This document shows, one piece after another, positions 25,759-35,966 of a stretch of DNA of 64,000 bases. Location: positions 744,001 through 808,000 of the forward strand of contig CP133595.1 in assembly GCA_031200235.1 (NCBI GenBank). The letters are read 5' to 3'. The stretch's first letter is position 1. The number at the start of each line of letters is the position of its first letter. The position numbers and the translations under genes were made by a program. Under the pieces are notes generated by a model. That model worked only from the letters and a program-made list of their open reading frames with translations, ran no database searches and was not told the DNA's origin. Source of the DNA: Cuniculiplasma divulgatum (GTDB lineage: Archaea; Thermoplasmatota; Thermoplasmata; Thermoplasmatales; Thermoplasmataceae).

Positions 25759-28700
25759 ATGGATAATAGGTATAAAGTTATTGTCTCTGTGATCGTGGTT
25801 GCACTTTTTGTTGCCTCAGTCATGGTGTATGGCGTAAGCAACGCAACCGGGCGAACAGGGATAGAGAGCTCGACCGCACCGGCGAGCACAATGTCTTCTG
25901 GCCAGCTGGTGCAGATGCAGGGAGCGTCCGTAAACGGGCAGCTTTCCAAATTTGGGAACTTCCAGCTTGTAAGCGAAAATTCCCAGTTCAATCCAAATGC
26001 CCAGCTTGTTGTGACCCTGAGCCTTAAGCCCACAGGAAACCTTTCATCGTACGTATCCGCCATATCAAATCCGGATTCGGCTATGTACAGGCAGTACACG
26101 TCGGCAGCGGGGCTTGGAAATATGTTCGGGGTTTCACAGCAGGCTTACAGCTCCATTGTGTCTTACTTCAGCCAGTACGGCCTTAACGTGCAGACGAGTC
26201 CTGCAAGGCTGTCTCTAACACTTGTTGGTACAGTCTCACAGTTTGAATCAGCATTCGACACGCAGATAGGGGCATATGCCATACAGTATACCAGCGATGG
26301 CGTCTGGATGCCACTGTTCGGCAATGGCAGTGCAGTTCCGGGAAGTGTTTCTCTGTCACCGGTTGAATATGTCAACACCGCCGGCCTGAACATGCCTGCA
26401 GGTATAGCACAGTACGTTAGCGGAGTAACAGGCCTTGACGGCATGGCTGCCTCACCAGACCTCATGTTGCCCTACGGCATGAGTCCCAGTGGAGTTGTGC
26501 CTGGCCTGTATAACAGCACCGGATCAACAGTAACCCTGAATTCCTCACAGGCCCCTGGAAGCATAAACAACCCGTATGATCTAGGATCCGTGCAGAACAT
26601 AACGGATGCGAACTACACCTGGGCACCGAACTATCTGACACCAACTGATGCAGCATTCAACGATCCATTTGGAAATTACCAGTTCATATTCCCGAGCACC
26701 ATGCACGTTCTCACTGGAGCCAGCAATTTATGGTCCGGACAGTCCACCATTGCAAGTGAGCCAGACATGGGCCAGGGTGTAACCGTTGCAGTCATAGAGG
26801 TTGGAGACCTGCCACTCTCATGGCTTCAGGGATTTGCTAAGGAAGTATGGAACAACCCCAACCAGATCACAAGCAGGCTCAGCGTTGTCAATCTTCTGGG
26901 TGCAAATCTATTCGATGGAGAGATATATGGGTGGACTCTTGAGACAGCACTTGACATAGAATATGTAGCAGCAATGGCTCCAGCCGCACACATTGACCTT
27001 GTGGCAGTGCCCAATCCCCAGTTCTCGTCCTTTGACTATGCCTACCAGTATATTGCCCAGAACCTGGTGAGCGGGAACAATGCAACTGATTCAATCAGCA
27101 TCACCAGCAACTCCTACGGCAGCGGAGAGGAATACACGGCATTCTTTGGCGCTCCCATGTACATGACCGTTGAAAACACCCTGCTTTCCGAACTGAATGC
27201 TGTGGGCGTGACGAACTTCTTCGCATCTGGTGATTATGGATCATACGCAGCAGCGTTTGAGTATGGGGCAACATCGGCCGGAGTGCCTGCCATAGCCACT
27301 GGATCCACCAGCGTAGGCGGAGGACAGCTCACAGCAGAGAGCAATGGGGTCGTTTTCCCGGAAACTGGCATCTACGCACTGAATTCCCAGTTTGACCTCG
27401 AGATGCAGGTTGCACCTGCCACTGGTGTGGAGTCATACACGTACTGGTCATATGGTTTTGGTGAGGATGGCACATTCAAGGGATTCATCGGCGGAGGATT
27501 CGGTCAGTCCATAATGTCTTCACAGCCCTGGTGGCAGAACGCCCTTGACACATACAGTTCAGGGGCAAGGATGGACCCCGTTGTCAGCGGACCTGCCGCA
27601 TTCAACATGTCCGTATATACGGGATTCTGGAACCTCTTCTATGGTGGAACATCATTTGCAACTCCAATAACTGCAGGTGAATGGGCACTCATAGATGAAC
27701 AGGCAAATGTGGCCTTCGGATCTCCATCCATGGGAGACATAAACCCGACGCTGTACCAGGCACACAATGCCTATGAAGCAGGAATGTCCTCAGTTCACTT
27801 CAACCCCTACATAGACATGCAGAACATTGGAAAGGGATTCAATTATGGACCTACAAACAGCTTTGACTGGTACTATTTCAACCTGAGCATAAACGAGCCC
27901 TCTGATCCAATTGTGCCCTGGTGGATTTTCACCCTTGGAAACCCGGCCGGAAACAACTGGAACTACCTGCAGGGTCTTGGAATGATCAACGTTGGAATCA
28001 TGGACAGCGCACTCATTGGACAGGTGCCAAGCACACAGCACGCCCTGATGAATGAGCCATTCACCGTAATGGCACTGACTCCTTCCGGTCCAGCTCAGTT
28101 CGAAACCCTTGTTGGAGGTACCACATACACATTCCAGGTGATACTTGCCAACGGCCAGCCTGGAGGATACTACACTGTGGAGGCTTATTCCGGAGGACCC
28201 AATAACGGCATGTATGGAGGAGGGACAGTAACACAGATACACACCAATGCACAGGGGATGTTCAACTACACGCCTGTCTACAACATGAACTCTCCAAGCC
28301 CGGCCGCCTCAGAGTACGGCTACTTCCTTGTTTCGTCAGTGGCAAGCAGTGAAGGGAGCTTCCAGCAATTTGCTGTTGTTCTCCCACCGGTGACAAGCGG
28401 GAACCTGACACTTGGTGTCACAAACGCACTTGGCATGCTTGAAACAAGCGTTGCGGAAGTTCCAATGTTCATGGACACCCAGACCGGCTATTACAACCTC
28501 ATTGGCGCTACCGGTGAAGTGTTCCTCAATGGAACTCCTGTGAGCAATGCTGTTGTGCATGAAGTATCGGTGAGCAACGCACAGTTCTCGTTCGAGGATC
28601 CCACACTGCCTGTATCAAGCTATGCACCGGGAGTGCAGATTGGAACGTTCCTGTCTGACGGAAGGGGCATGTTCAACTTCTGGACGGATGCTTTCCTTGC

Positions 28701-29982
28701 AGAGATCAATGGCCCTCTGTACACACAGGTTGAGATGATCTACGCCACATACGGAAACCTCACCAGCAACATGGTGACTGTGTACATAGAACCGCAGAGC
28801 GGAAGCTTCTATCCAAACATCGGCCTCAACAGTGCCGGCACAGCTCTGGTGGGAACAGTGACCTTCAGTGACATGAAATACGTGAATTACGTGAATATAT
28901 CCATAGGATCAGAGCCTGGACAGTATGTGAATGTCAGCTATCCGCCACAGTTTGTCGATTCACTCACAGGTGTGCCCGTAAGTGGAGTGTTCAATGGCGT
29001 GATCCCTGTGAACTTCACAAATCTGCCGCCTGCTGGTACCCCCATTGTGATGAACATGGTTGCCCAGGGATACAACGATCTGTCATTGAGTTTCAGCTTT
29101 TTCGGGTTCACCTTTGCCATACAGGATGTGCAGAATCCCATAGTGTGGTCCGATCCACTGATCATCAGCAACCCAGGTGCAATGCCTGCAACTGTGCTTT
29201 CAGCCTCTCAGACCGGCCTGGTGAATGGGAACCTGACACTCTCCTATTCGGCATCCTCTGAAACCTCACTGGTGAGTTCCAGCATATCTGTGGCATCTGC
29301 GGCAGGACAGCAGGTTGTTTCCCAGAATCTTCCCATGAAGGGTACATTTGTCATAAACACTGCAGACTATCCTGACGGATACTACACAATAACGTACTCA
29401 GTGACCACGTCAACTGGCCTAACATCCACCTCTCAGGAAACAGTCTATATAGACAACACACAGGCCCAGCTTGAAACACAGATAGCAAGCCTTGAAGCAG
29501 AATACTCATCGGCAATACAGCAGTTGAACACCCTCAAGGCAGAGCTGTCACAGTCGTCAGTCAGCAGCAGTGCACTCCAGAGCCAGATAGCGACACTGAA
29601 CCAGACAATCAGGGAAATGAGCTCCAGCCTTGCATCTGCTGAATCTCAGGAAAACCTCACCTCTTCAGAACTACTGAGTGCTGAGACGCAGCTACTGAAC
29701 GCAGAAAAACAGAACGGAGCTGACCAGCAGCAGATCCAGCAGATGAACAGCGAGATTTCCCAGTACAGGGCAAACGCCACAGCGCAGCAGAACACTATAG
29801 CTTCATTGCAGCAGCAGATTGCAAACCTCCAGCAGCAGATAAACTCACTGAGCGGGAAGAACAATGACAGATCCCCATTCTACTATATCGGCGGCATAAT
29901 GGCTGCTGTTATAGTGGGCATTGTGGCTGCAGTGGCATCGGTCAGCGTCTACAGCTACGGGAGGCAGAAGAAGAAAAACTGA
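25759..29982 (+). CDS. Giant sedolisin (S53) surface protease with coiled-coil stalk and membrane anchor
   Basis: 1407 residues. N-terminal hydrophobic signal (about 7-25), pro-kumamolisin domain (about 70-200), S53 catalytic domain from about 330 to 680. The catalytic E-x3-D is in LETALDIEYVAAMAPAA, the oxyanion Asp in FASGDYGS, and the Ser in YGGTSFATP near residue 635 (GGTS instead of SGTS). Then about 550 residues of beta-rich domains follow, a Gln/Ser-rich coiled coil (about 1230-1365, heptad-like QQQIANLQQQINSL), and a final transmembrane helix with YGRQKKKN facing the cytosol. This layout suggests a protease held away from the membrane on a stalk, perhaps built into the surface layer. 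Start supported by GAGGTG 8 bases upstream. Confidence 0.88.
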   Translation: MDNRYKVIVSVIVVALFVASVMVYGVSNATGRTGIESSTAPASTMSSGQLVQMQGASVNGQLSKFGNFQLVSENSQFNPNAQLVVTLSLKPTGNLSSYVSAISNPDSAMYRQYTSAAGLGNMFGVSQQAYSSIVSYFSQYGLNVQTSPARLSLTLVGTVSQFESAFDTQIGAYAIQYTSDGVWMPLFGNGSAVPGSVSLSPVEYVNTAGLNMPAGIAQYVSGVTGLDGMAASPDLMLPYGMSPSGVVPGLYNSTGSTVTLNSSQAPGSINNPYDLGSVQNITDANYTWAPNYLTPTDAAFNDPFGNYQFIFPSTMHVLTGASNLWSGQSTIASEPDMGQGVTVAVIEVGDLPLSWLQGFAKEVWNNPNQITSRLSVVNLLGANLFDGEIYGWTLETALDIEYVAAMAPAAHIDLVAVPNPQFSSFDYAYQYIAQNLVSGNNATDSISITSNSYGSGEEYTAFFGAPMYMTVENTLLSELNAVGVTNFFASGDYGSYAAAFEYGATSAGVPAIATGSTSVGGGQLTAESNGVVFPETGIYALNSQFDLEMQVAPATGVESYTYWSYGFGEDGTFKGFIGGGFGQSIMSSQPWWQNALDTYSSGARMDPVVSGPAAFNMSVYTGFWNLFYGGTSFATPITAGEWALIDEQANVAFGSPSMGDINPTLYQAHNAYEAGMSSVHFNPYIDMQNIGKGFNYGPTNSFDWYYFNLSINEPSDPIVPWWIFTLGNPAGNNWNYLQGLGMINVGIMDSALIGQVPSTQHALMNEPFTVMALTPSGPAQFETLVGGTTYTFQVILANGQPGGYYTVEAYSGGPNNGMYGGGTVTQIHTNAQGMFNYTPVYNMNSPSPAASEYGYFLVSSVASSEGSFQQFAVVLPPVTSGNLTLGVTNALGMLETSVAEVPMFMDTQTGYYNLIGATGEVFLNGTPVSNAVVHEVSVSNAQFSFEDPTLPVSSYAPGVQIGTFLSDGRGMFNFWTDAFLAEINGPLYTQVEMIYATYGNLTSNMVTVYIEPQSGSFYPNIGLNSAGTALVGTVTFSDMKYVNYVNISIGSEPGQYVNVSYPPQFVDSLTGVPVSGVFNGVIPVNFTNLPPAGTPIVMNMVAQGYNDLSLSFSFFGFTFAIQDVQNPIVWSDPLIISNPGAMPATVLSASQTGLVNGNLTLSYSASSETSLVSSSISVASAAGQQVVSQNLPMKGTFVINTADYPDGYYTITYSVTTSTGLTSTSQETVYIDNTQAQLETQIASLEAEYSSAIQQLNTLKAELSQSSVSSSALQSQIATLNQTIREMSSSLASAESQENLTSSELLSAETQLLNAEKQNGADQQQIQQMNSEISQYRANATAQQNTIASLQQQIANLQQQINSLSGKNNDRSPFYYIGGIMAAVIVGIVAAVASVSVYSYGRQKKKN

Positions 29983-30027
29983 TTGAACACGAGGAGCGTT
30001 TTTCCATATTTTTATCCATTTTTATCT

Positions 30028-31227
30028 TCATTTTTTTCCAGTAAAATTCTTCCTGAACAGGAAATAATAAAGGAAAGGGTCCATTATTGTTATTATTCCC
30101 CCAATAAGAGGCGGATACACTACATTGATGGCCAGGAGGCTACCTGCAACAGGAGGTGAAGCCGCTGAGAAACCGGTCCTTGTCATTGACGTTGCCCCAG
30201 AGGTAGTTGCCCTCTCTGACGGGTCCACAAGTCCCATTGCAAAGGATTGCCTCACCGGGACTGCTCCCATCTGCATCCCCTGCCTCAGCACATACAGCAC
30301 CGCTGCAACCGGCAGTAATGGTGTCACTGCCAGCGCTATCAGTGCAATTGATGCAGCCATTCTTGTCCATATTATGGAAGAAAGCTCTGTTTCAGGATGC
30401 AGGATCCTTGGCAGAATCAGCATGACCAGCAGGACAAAGAGATTGGAGAGACCGAAGATTATTCCTATCTCGCCCGAGGATATGCCGAACCTGAGATGGA
30501 ACCAGAGTGAAAATATTGGTGATATGAAGCCTGCACCTATGCCACTGGGAATGGTTGGGAGAGACAGCTTCATGATGTTCTTCCATGACAGGTTTGGAAG
30601 GATGTGCCTGCTCCTCACCCCATTATCCCTGAGGAACACTGTGATCAATGCCCCGGCTGCCCCCATGATGCTGGCAAGATAGAAGAGGTAGTAGACATCT
30701 ATTTTCTCGGCTTCCACAAGATCAATGAGGAATGATCCTGCACTGGCCGCCATTATGCCAAGAGCAGAGGCAAGAGACAGTATTTTTGAGAATTCTTTCC
30801 TCTCTGTGAACTCAGTTACCAGGGCTGTCTGAACTGCACCGAATGGCCCGCCTGATCCTATGGGGCCCCCACCGGACCCGGTAAATCCGCCAATTCCACT
30901 GAGAACTATGAGCACCAGTATATCCTTTGAGGTCAGAAAGAGCAGGGAAGACATGGAGAAAAGTAGAAAAAGGCTTATAAGAAACAGCTTCCGACCGTAA
31001 TGGTCAGCCATCATTGCCAGAAGAAATGACAGAGCTGAACTGATGAGTATAGCTCCGCCCAGAATCAGGCCAATCTCTATGAGGGAATAACCAAGATGAT
31101 GCAGATACAGACTGAGCAGTACATTCAGGAAGCCGTAACTGAAGCTCAGTAATACCCTTGCCGAAACTATATTCGCAAGATTTAGCCTCTTTCCTTTGGC
31201 TAATTTGATCTTTCCAGTTTCCGTCAT
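30028..31227 (-). CDS. Major facilitator superfamily transporter
   Basis: 399 residues with about 12 hydrophobic helices. The loop between helices 2 and 3 reads MADHYGRKLFLIS, the G-x3-D-R-x-G-R-K-like MFS signature (here A-D-H-Y-G-R-K). A glycine-rich loop (GGFTGSGGGPIGSGG) lies between helices 4 and 5. It resembles drug/peptide-type exporters, but no substrate can be assigned. It converges with the large sedolisin; a link to peptide uptake is only a guess. Confidence 0.8.
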   Translation of the reverse strand: MTETGKIKLAKGKRLNLANIVSARVLLSFSYGFLNVLLSLYLHHLGYSLIEIGLILGGAILISSALSFLLAMMADHYGRKLFLISLFLLFSMSSLLFLTSKDILVLIVLSGIGGFTGSGGGPIGSGGPFGAVQTALVTEFTERKEFSKILSLASALGIMAASAGSFLIDLVEAEKIDVYYLFYLASIMGAAGALITVFLRDNGVRSRHILPNLSWKNIMKLSLPTIPSGIGAGFISPIFSLWFHLRFGISSGEIGIIFGLSNLFVLLVMLILPRILHPETELSSIIWTRMAASIALIALAVTPLLPVAAVLYVLRQGMQMGAVPVRQSFAMGLVDPSERATTSGATSMTRTGFSAASPPVAGSLLAINVVYPPLIGGIITIMDPFLYYFLFRKNFTGKK

Positions 31228-31840
31228 CCAGTTTCCTCCTGCCCTGAGTCCTGTCTCACCGGCCCATTATCGCACTATCCTATAATGCGAATTTCCATCT
31301 GATGGCAGCAACATCTGGCAGCATATACTTTTTGCCAGCAGTAATATGTCTTCGGCATACGCTTGTAATTGTATGCCATTTTATATTCCAGAAATGCAGT
31401 AAGGTTCTCATACCTTTCAGGAATTATCAGTGTTTTAGCCTTCTCTGCCAGGAATTTTCCAGAGCGCCCGAATGGTCTGGTTTGTCTTTGGCTTCTTGAG
31501 CCCGACATACTCTCATCACGAAGGTTCTATGTTTCCTGCTTCGTGGACAGTTCACCATCATGATATCCGGAGATCATGCTCCGTCTCCTGCCGTCCCTTC
31601 CGGGTGGTTTATCAGGCCTAAATTTCCCTCCGCCAGGAGGTATATTTCCTTCATTTTTTCTGTGTTTGCTGGTCTGTCGCATGCAATTCATCCACATGGC
31701 AGATTCAGTGGTTTTCCTGATCAATTCATTGAAAATGCTGCTCTTATGTATTATGGCTATGAGCCTTCATAAGGAATTCTGCCTTGCTGAAACTTCTTTA
31801 GCGGGAGTTTTACCTGCAAAAAAAATTGTCTGGTTAAAGC
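31228..31840 (-). other. Intergenic region, possibly with a decayed transposase C-terminus
   Basis: No intact gene. On the minus strand a 77-codon frame (31508-31275) contains IPERYENLTAFLEYKMAYNYKR, whose first residues through the YNYKR pattern recall the C-terminal end of DDE transposases (FxxYNxxRPH-like). A further minus-strand frame at 31527-31724 lies upstream. The resemblance is weak. The right end carries the promoter of the ATPase gene (TATAATTATAAG at 31841-31852). Confidence 0.3.
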
Positions 31841-31860
31841 TATAATTATAAGCACGTTAC

Positions 31861-34509
31861 ATGTTTGTGGATAACGGGATTCACAGTGCAACTGCCGATC
31901 CAGGAGAGACGCTCAAGCGCCTCGGAGTAGATTCTGAGAACGGTCTTACGCAGTCCGAAGCCGAACTCAGGTTAAAAAAGGATGGGTTGAACGCACTCCC
32001 GGAATCAACCAGCGGAGGTATTTTTCATATAATACTGGAGCAGGTAAGGGAACCCATGATTCTCATACTCATAATCATAGGGCTGATTTATTTTCTCATC
32101 GGGACTCCGGTTGAATCCATATCTGTCATTGTCATAGTATTCATCGTAATCGCCATAGAGGTATACAACGTACGAAAAGCGAGAATATCCATACTCGCCC
32201 TGCGATCTCTTATTTCATCGAAAGCGTGGATTGTCAGAAGCGGCACTACAGTTGAGGTACCGGTCTCGAATATAGTCCCCGGTGATGTTGTACTCATTCA
32301 TTCCGGGGAAAGGATTCCGGCAGATGGCATCATCCTTGAGAGTTTTGGCCTGGAAGTGGACGAATCTTCATTGACGGGAGAATCCATTCCGGTCCATAAG
32401 CAGGCAATTAGTAATCTCGGCAGTGAGCCATGGGATTCCGAGAAGTACCTGCTCATGTCCGGTACACTGGTAGTACAGGGAAGCGGAAAATTTGCAGTTG
32501 TTTCAACAGGCGTGAATACAGAGATCGGGAAAGTCTCGGAATCCGTCAGGACGGAAGGTGAACCTGAGACCCCGCTGGAAATGTCCCTGAAAAGGGCCTC
32601 CAGAGTACTCATAGGCATTGCCGTATTTTTCAGTTTCCTGATACCGCTCATAGGTTACCTGCACGGTAATCCGATTGACCAGATGGTACTTACCGGTTTG
32701 TCCATGGCTTTCGCAACGGTTCCTGAAGAGCTGCCTATTTTGATAACCATCACACTGGCCGTCGGAGCGTATTCTCTTGCCAGGAAAAATGCCATTGTAA
32801 AGGGGCTGAAGGCTGCACAGACCCTGGGAAGCGTGACCGTGATTGCAACCGACAAAACCGGCACACTTACCGAGAACAGAATGAGCGTAGGGCATGTGAT
32901 GCAGGGAGAAAAATTATATGACGCGAGCAATGCTGCCGGACACCGTTTACTGGTATCGGGAGTTCTGGCTACCGGAACCCTGACAATGGACAGCAGGGGT
33001 TCAGAAATTTTCAGGGACCCCATGGAGATATCCATATTCAATTACGCGAAGCAACATGACATCGATTTTGAGAAAGTGCGCCACGAATTTGTGCCCGAGA
33101 ATAAGTTTGCTTTTGACGGGGCTCTGAAGCTCGCGTCTTACATTTACAAAACTCCCTCTGGCCAGGCGATCTTTACAAGTGGCGCCCCGGAAACAGTCGT
33201 GGGAAGATGCACAGGATTTGCAGCAAGCGATGGGACGGAAAGCCCTATGACCGATGGCCACAGGAATATTGTGCTTGGGACTGTTGAAAAACTGGCTGCT
33301 TCTGGAGAGAGAACCATAGCCATATCATACCGCGTATCCTCAAATATAAGCAGGGTCAGGAGTGAAGCAGAGAAAGGTCTGGTATTCCTGGGCCTCTTCA
33401 GTTTTATTGATCCTCCCAGAAAGGGTGTAAGGGAAGCAATAAAAATGTGCCAGAATGCAGGGATACGTGTCATAATGCTGACTGGGGACCACCCCGGAAC
33501 TGCTGCGGCAATAGGAAGAATGGTTGGCATAAACGGATCAGGCAGCACCATGACTGGAGACATGATAAAATCCATGAGCGATGCAGAGCTGGAAAGATCA
33601 GTCAGGAGCCATTCAATTTTTGCCAGGATAAGCCATGGACAAAAACTCAGAATTGTCAGGTCATTACAGAAACTTGGCGAGACTGTCGCTGTGACAGGGG
33701 ACGGCGTCAACGATGCCCCTGCGCTCAGGGCTGCGGAAATAGGCATAGCAATGGGAATAAGGGGGACAGATGTGGCAAAGGAAGCCTCGGACATGGTACT
33801 TGAGGACGATAATTTCCAGACCATTGCCGAGGCTGTGTTTGAGGGAAGAAAAATGCAATACACACTCAGGAAAGGCCTCAGGTATTACATATCTGTCAAA
33901 CTATCTTTGATTTCTATCCTTTTGGTCCCGGTAATCCTGGTGATTCCGTTTCCGTTTCTTCCCATACAGATAATTATAATGGAGCTTTTCATGGATGTTG
34001 GTGCCCTCTGGGGATTCCTTTATGAAAATAGCGAAGCAGGGATTGTGGAGAGGCAGCCCCCGGGAAAGAGATCGAGTTTCATCACAAGAGATATGATGTA
34101 TTCCATATCTACAGCCGCAGCGGGAATATTCATTGCAGTAACAGCTGTGTACCTTTACCTGTATTATGCACATGGAAATATTGTCCAGGCGCAGACGAGC
34201 GCGTTCGCGACATGGATACTATCCCAGGTGATTCTGGCACAGAATCTCAGAACTGAGTATCAGCCAGTCATCAGGAAAGGATTCTTTTCGAATCCCATAA
34301 TACTGGCATGGGGGATCATAATTGTGGGAATGCTTGTAACTGTGACTGTGTACTCTCCACTTCATTCCATAATAGATACGTCATCGCTGGGGCTGCATGA
34401 ATGGCTGATTGTAGTAATTGCCGCAATCTTGTCAAGTTCCTGGATGGAAATTATGAAGTTTTCCAGAAAGGAATACAGGGCACTGCGCAACATGGAAACA
34501 GCTTCTTGA
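31861..34509 (+). CDS. P-type cation-transporting ATPase
   Basis: 882 residues. Actuator loop with SLTGESIPV (about 171-179), phosphorylation motif DKTGTLTE near residue 330, hinge motif TGDGVNDAPALR near 615, and 8-10 transmembrane helices. Helix M4 has PEELP rather than the PEGLP of Ca2+ pumps or PxxLP of H+ pumps; the N-terminus (cation_ATPase_N type, LTQSEAELRLKKDGLNALPE) fits the P2/P3 group. Substrate could be Ca2+, H+ or another cation; pH homeostasis in an acidophile is plausible. A TATA-like box at 31841-31852 is so close to the ATG that the real start could be the GTG at 31867. Confidence 0.87.
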   Translation: MFVDNGIHSATADPGETLKRLGVDSENGLTQSEAELRLKKDGLNALPESTSGGIFHIILEQVREPMILILIIIGLIYFLIGTPVESISVIVIVFIVIAIEVYNVRKARISILALRSLISSKAWIVRSGTTVEVPVSNIVPGDVVLIHSGERIPADGIILESFGLEVDESSLTGESIPVHKQAISNLGSEPWDSEKYLLMSGTLVVQGSGKFAVVSTGVNTEIGKVSESVRTEGEPETPLEMSLKRASRVLIGIAVFFSFLIPLIGYLHGNPIDQMVLTGLSMAFATVPEELPILITITLAVGAYSLARKNAIVKGLKAAQTLGSVTVIATDKTGTLTENRMSVGHVMQGEKLYDASNAAGHRLLVSGVLATGTLTMDSRGSEIFRDPMEISIFNYAKQHDIDFEKVRHEFVPENKFAFDGALKLASYIYKTPSGQAIFTSGAPETVVGRCTGFAASDGTESPMTDGHRNIVLGTVEKLAASGERTIAISYRVSSNISRVRSEAEKGLVFLGLFSFIDPPRKGVREAIKMCQNAGIRVIMLTGDHPGTAAAIGRMVGINGSGSTMTGDMIKSMSDAELERSVRSHSIFARISHGQKLRIVRSLQKLGETVAVTGDGVNDAPALRAAEIGIAMGIRGTDVAKEASDMVLEDDNFQTIAEAVFEGRKMQYTLRKGLRYYISVKLSLISILLVPVILVIPFPFLPIQIIIMELFMDVGALWGFLYENSEAGIVERQPPGKRSSFITRDMMYSISTAAAGIFIAVTAVYLYLYYAHGNIVQAQTSAFATWILSQVILAQNLRTEYQPVIRKGFFSNPIILAWGIIIVGMLVTVTVYSPLHSIIDTSSLGLHEWLIVVIAAILSSSWMEIMKFSRKEYRALRNMETAS

Positions 34510-34738
34510 ATAGAAACATGGAAATCCCCATGAATACGCAACCGCAAGTGTCCGATCCAAGGATACCATTGATATCGGATTATGGAGCATCAGCTATAAT
34601 GAAATTTGCATCAAAGCTGAGCCAGAAAATGTGAGTGAAAAATGATCGACCATTTACAAATTGACTGACCCTTAAATCACTGGTCTTGAAATCCATAACC
34701 TGATGCGGGGATGAGATAGAAGAACTTAGACCATAAAA

Positions 34739-35593
34739 TCAACATTTTTCCTGTTTAATGACAAATTTCAGCATCTCTGTAGCCACGTCAATGCCAGAGG
34801 CTGCAGTGGTCCCCCTGAACTCCATGGTGCCATTTATTTCGTGAACCATCGGCCCACCATCTGTTTCCATTATATCCACACCGTAAATCCCGGTATCCAG
34901 GAAGCTCACCGACTTTATTGCAAGCTCCTCAATTTCACTGTTTTTCTGAAGCTTCTCCACCCTTCCCCCAATTGCAGCGTTTGTCCTCCATTCATCTCCA
35001 ATCTGGTATCGGTACATTCCGGCAATGATGTCCTCTCCTGCCACTATTATCCTGATATCCCGCCCTGGCTTCCTGACAAATTCCTGAAAGTAGTATACGG
35101 ACTGTATGGGATGCATCAGTGATCTGTCGTGAAGAACTACCTGAGCTACGAATTTATCCTTTAAAAGCGCTATCATTCTTCCCCAGCTTCCGGTAATTGG
35201 CTTGAGAACAGCCTCACCATTGAATCTTTCCATAAACAACTTAAGCGCAGCATCCTCCTCGAATGCAAAAGCGGTAAATGGTGTTTGAATCCCGTTTTTA
35301 TGCAGGTGCAGGGATGTCACCAACTTGTTGCCAGTTATTTCCAGGGATCGGTATGTGTTCATGACCCGATGGTCCATCTGCTCAAGTATTGCCGTGGAGA
35401 AAAGGCCTCTGTAGAACCCAACGGATCTTTGAATGCTTATGTCTCCAAGATTTTCTGGCTTTTCATCACCCAGAGCTGGTGTAAATTTCCTGATGTCCAG
35501 CGCCGCAACCGGGATGTTCATTTCGGCAGCTTTCTTCAGCAGTTCCTTTTCTTCCCATCTGAGCACATCATAAAGAACCGATACTGTTACCAT
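34739..35593 (-). CDS. LysX/ArgX-family LysW ligase, copy 1 (outside the main operon)
   Basis: 284 residues, ATP-grasp ligase of the RimK/LysX group. It attaches the amino group of 2-aminoadipate (LysX) or glutamate (ArgX) to the C-terminal Glu of the carrier LysW. Marks: SVLYDVLRWEEKELL, FYRGLFST, VLKPITGSWGRMIALL, WRTNAAIGGRVEK and VHEINGTMEFRGT. A paralogue lies at 42207-43055. It follows lysW1 by 129 bases in the same direction. The pair outside the main operon makes this copy a candidate for the glutamate (ornithine/arginine) branch, but the substrate cannot be fixed by reading alone. Confidence 0.85.
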   Translation of the reverse strand: MVTVSVLYDVLRWEEKELLKKAAEMNIPVAALDIRKFTPALGDEKPENLGDISIQRSVGFYRGLFSTAILEQMDHRVMNTYRSLEITGNKLVTSLHLHKNGIQTPFTAFAFEEDAALKLFMERFNGEAVLKPITGSWGRMIALLKDKFVAQVVLHDRSLMHPIQSVYYFQEFVRKPGRDIRIIVAGEDIIAGMYRYQIGDEWRTNAAIGGRVEKLQKNSEIEELAIKSVSFLDTGIYGVDIMETDGGPMVHEINGTMEFRGTTAASGIDVATEMLKFVIKQEKC

Positions 35594-35722
35594 CTTTTAC
35601 CAATCCAATCATAAACTGATTAAATTCATAACAGATTGATATTCCATATTCAAAAATAATATACTGTTAATATTTTTCATAATATCACATACGATATACA
35701 AAGATCTGTATCATTGAAGGAA

Positions 35723-35911
35723 CTACTCTCCCCAATCTTCCTTGATATTCTCGGCCGCAGCCAGCTTAACCTGGCCGCCATCAAGTGACACAACCTCAAA
35801 CTCCACTCCGCAGTCTGGACATGCCAGTATTTCTCCAGTCATTACATCCTCAGGTACGTTCAGATTTCCACCGCATGTTGCACATTCGTATATGGTCGCT
35901 CTGTCTGCCAT
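35723..35911 (-). CDS. lysW: LysW amino-group carrier protein, copy 1
   Basis: 62 residues. Zinc-ribbon domain with C-x2-C (CATC) and CPDC, then acidic C-terminus ending EDWGE. The terminal Glu is the attachment point for aminoadipate or glutamate, which is carried through phosphorylation, reduction and transamination. It is divergent from a regulator candidate at 35967 and precedes copy 1 of the LysX ligase. A second lysW is at 46158-46331. Confidence 0.93.
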   Translation of the reverse strand: MADRATIYECATCGGNLNVPEDVMTGEILACPDCGVEFEVVSLDGGQVKLAAAENIKEDWGE

Positions 35912-35914
35912 TAA

Positions 35915-35928
35915 GATGCTTAAGCATC
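35915..35928. promoter_or_regulatory. Perfect 14-base palindrome just before lysW1
   Basis: GATGCTTAAGCATC is a perfect palindrome 3 bases upstream of the lysW1 ATG, where the transcription start of a leaderless mRNA would lie. It is not found before lysW2. It may be a separate operator specific to this copy. Confidence 0.4.
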
Positions 35929-35947
35929 GACAAATATTAATTACTTA

Positions 35948-35963
35948 TGACCTATATGGTTCA
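35948..35963. promoter_or_regulatory. Candidate lysine-regulon operator, site 1 (imperfect)
   Basis: TGACCTATATGGTTCA, an imperfect copy of TGACC-N6-GGTCA. It ends 3 bases before the ATG of the regulator candidate and lies upstream of the TATA region for lysW1 in the other direction, so binding here could affect both. Confidence 0.5.
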
Positions 35964-35966
35964 TAA

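Noticed and set aside
34530-34634. 34-codon frame after the P-type ATPase (starts MNTQPQVSDP)
   Set aside because: Very short, no family or promoter support.
34666-34692. A fourth TGACC...GGTC site after the P-type ATPase gene
   Set aside because: The spacing (about 10 bases between half-sites) differs from the 6 bases of the other three sites and it lies at 3' ends, not at a promoter.
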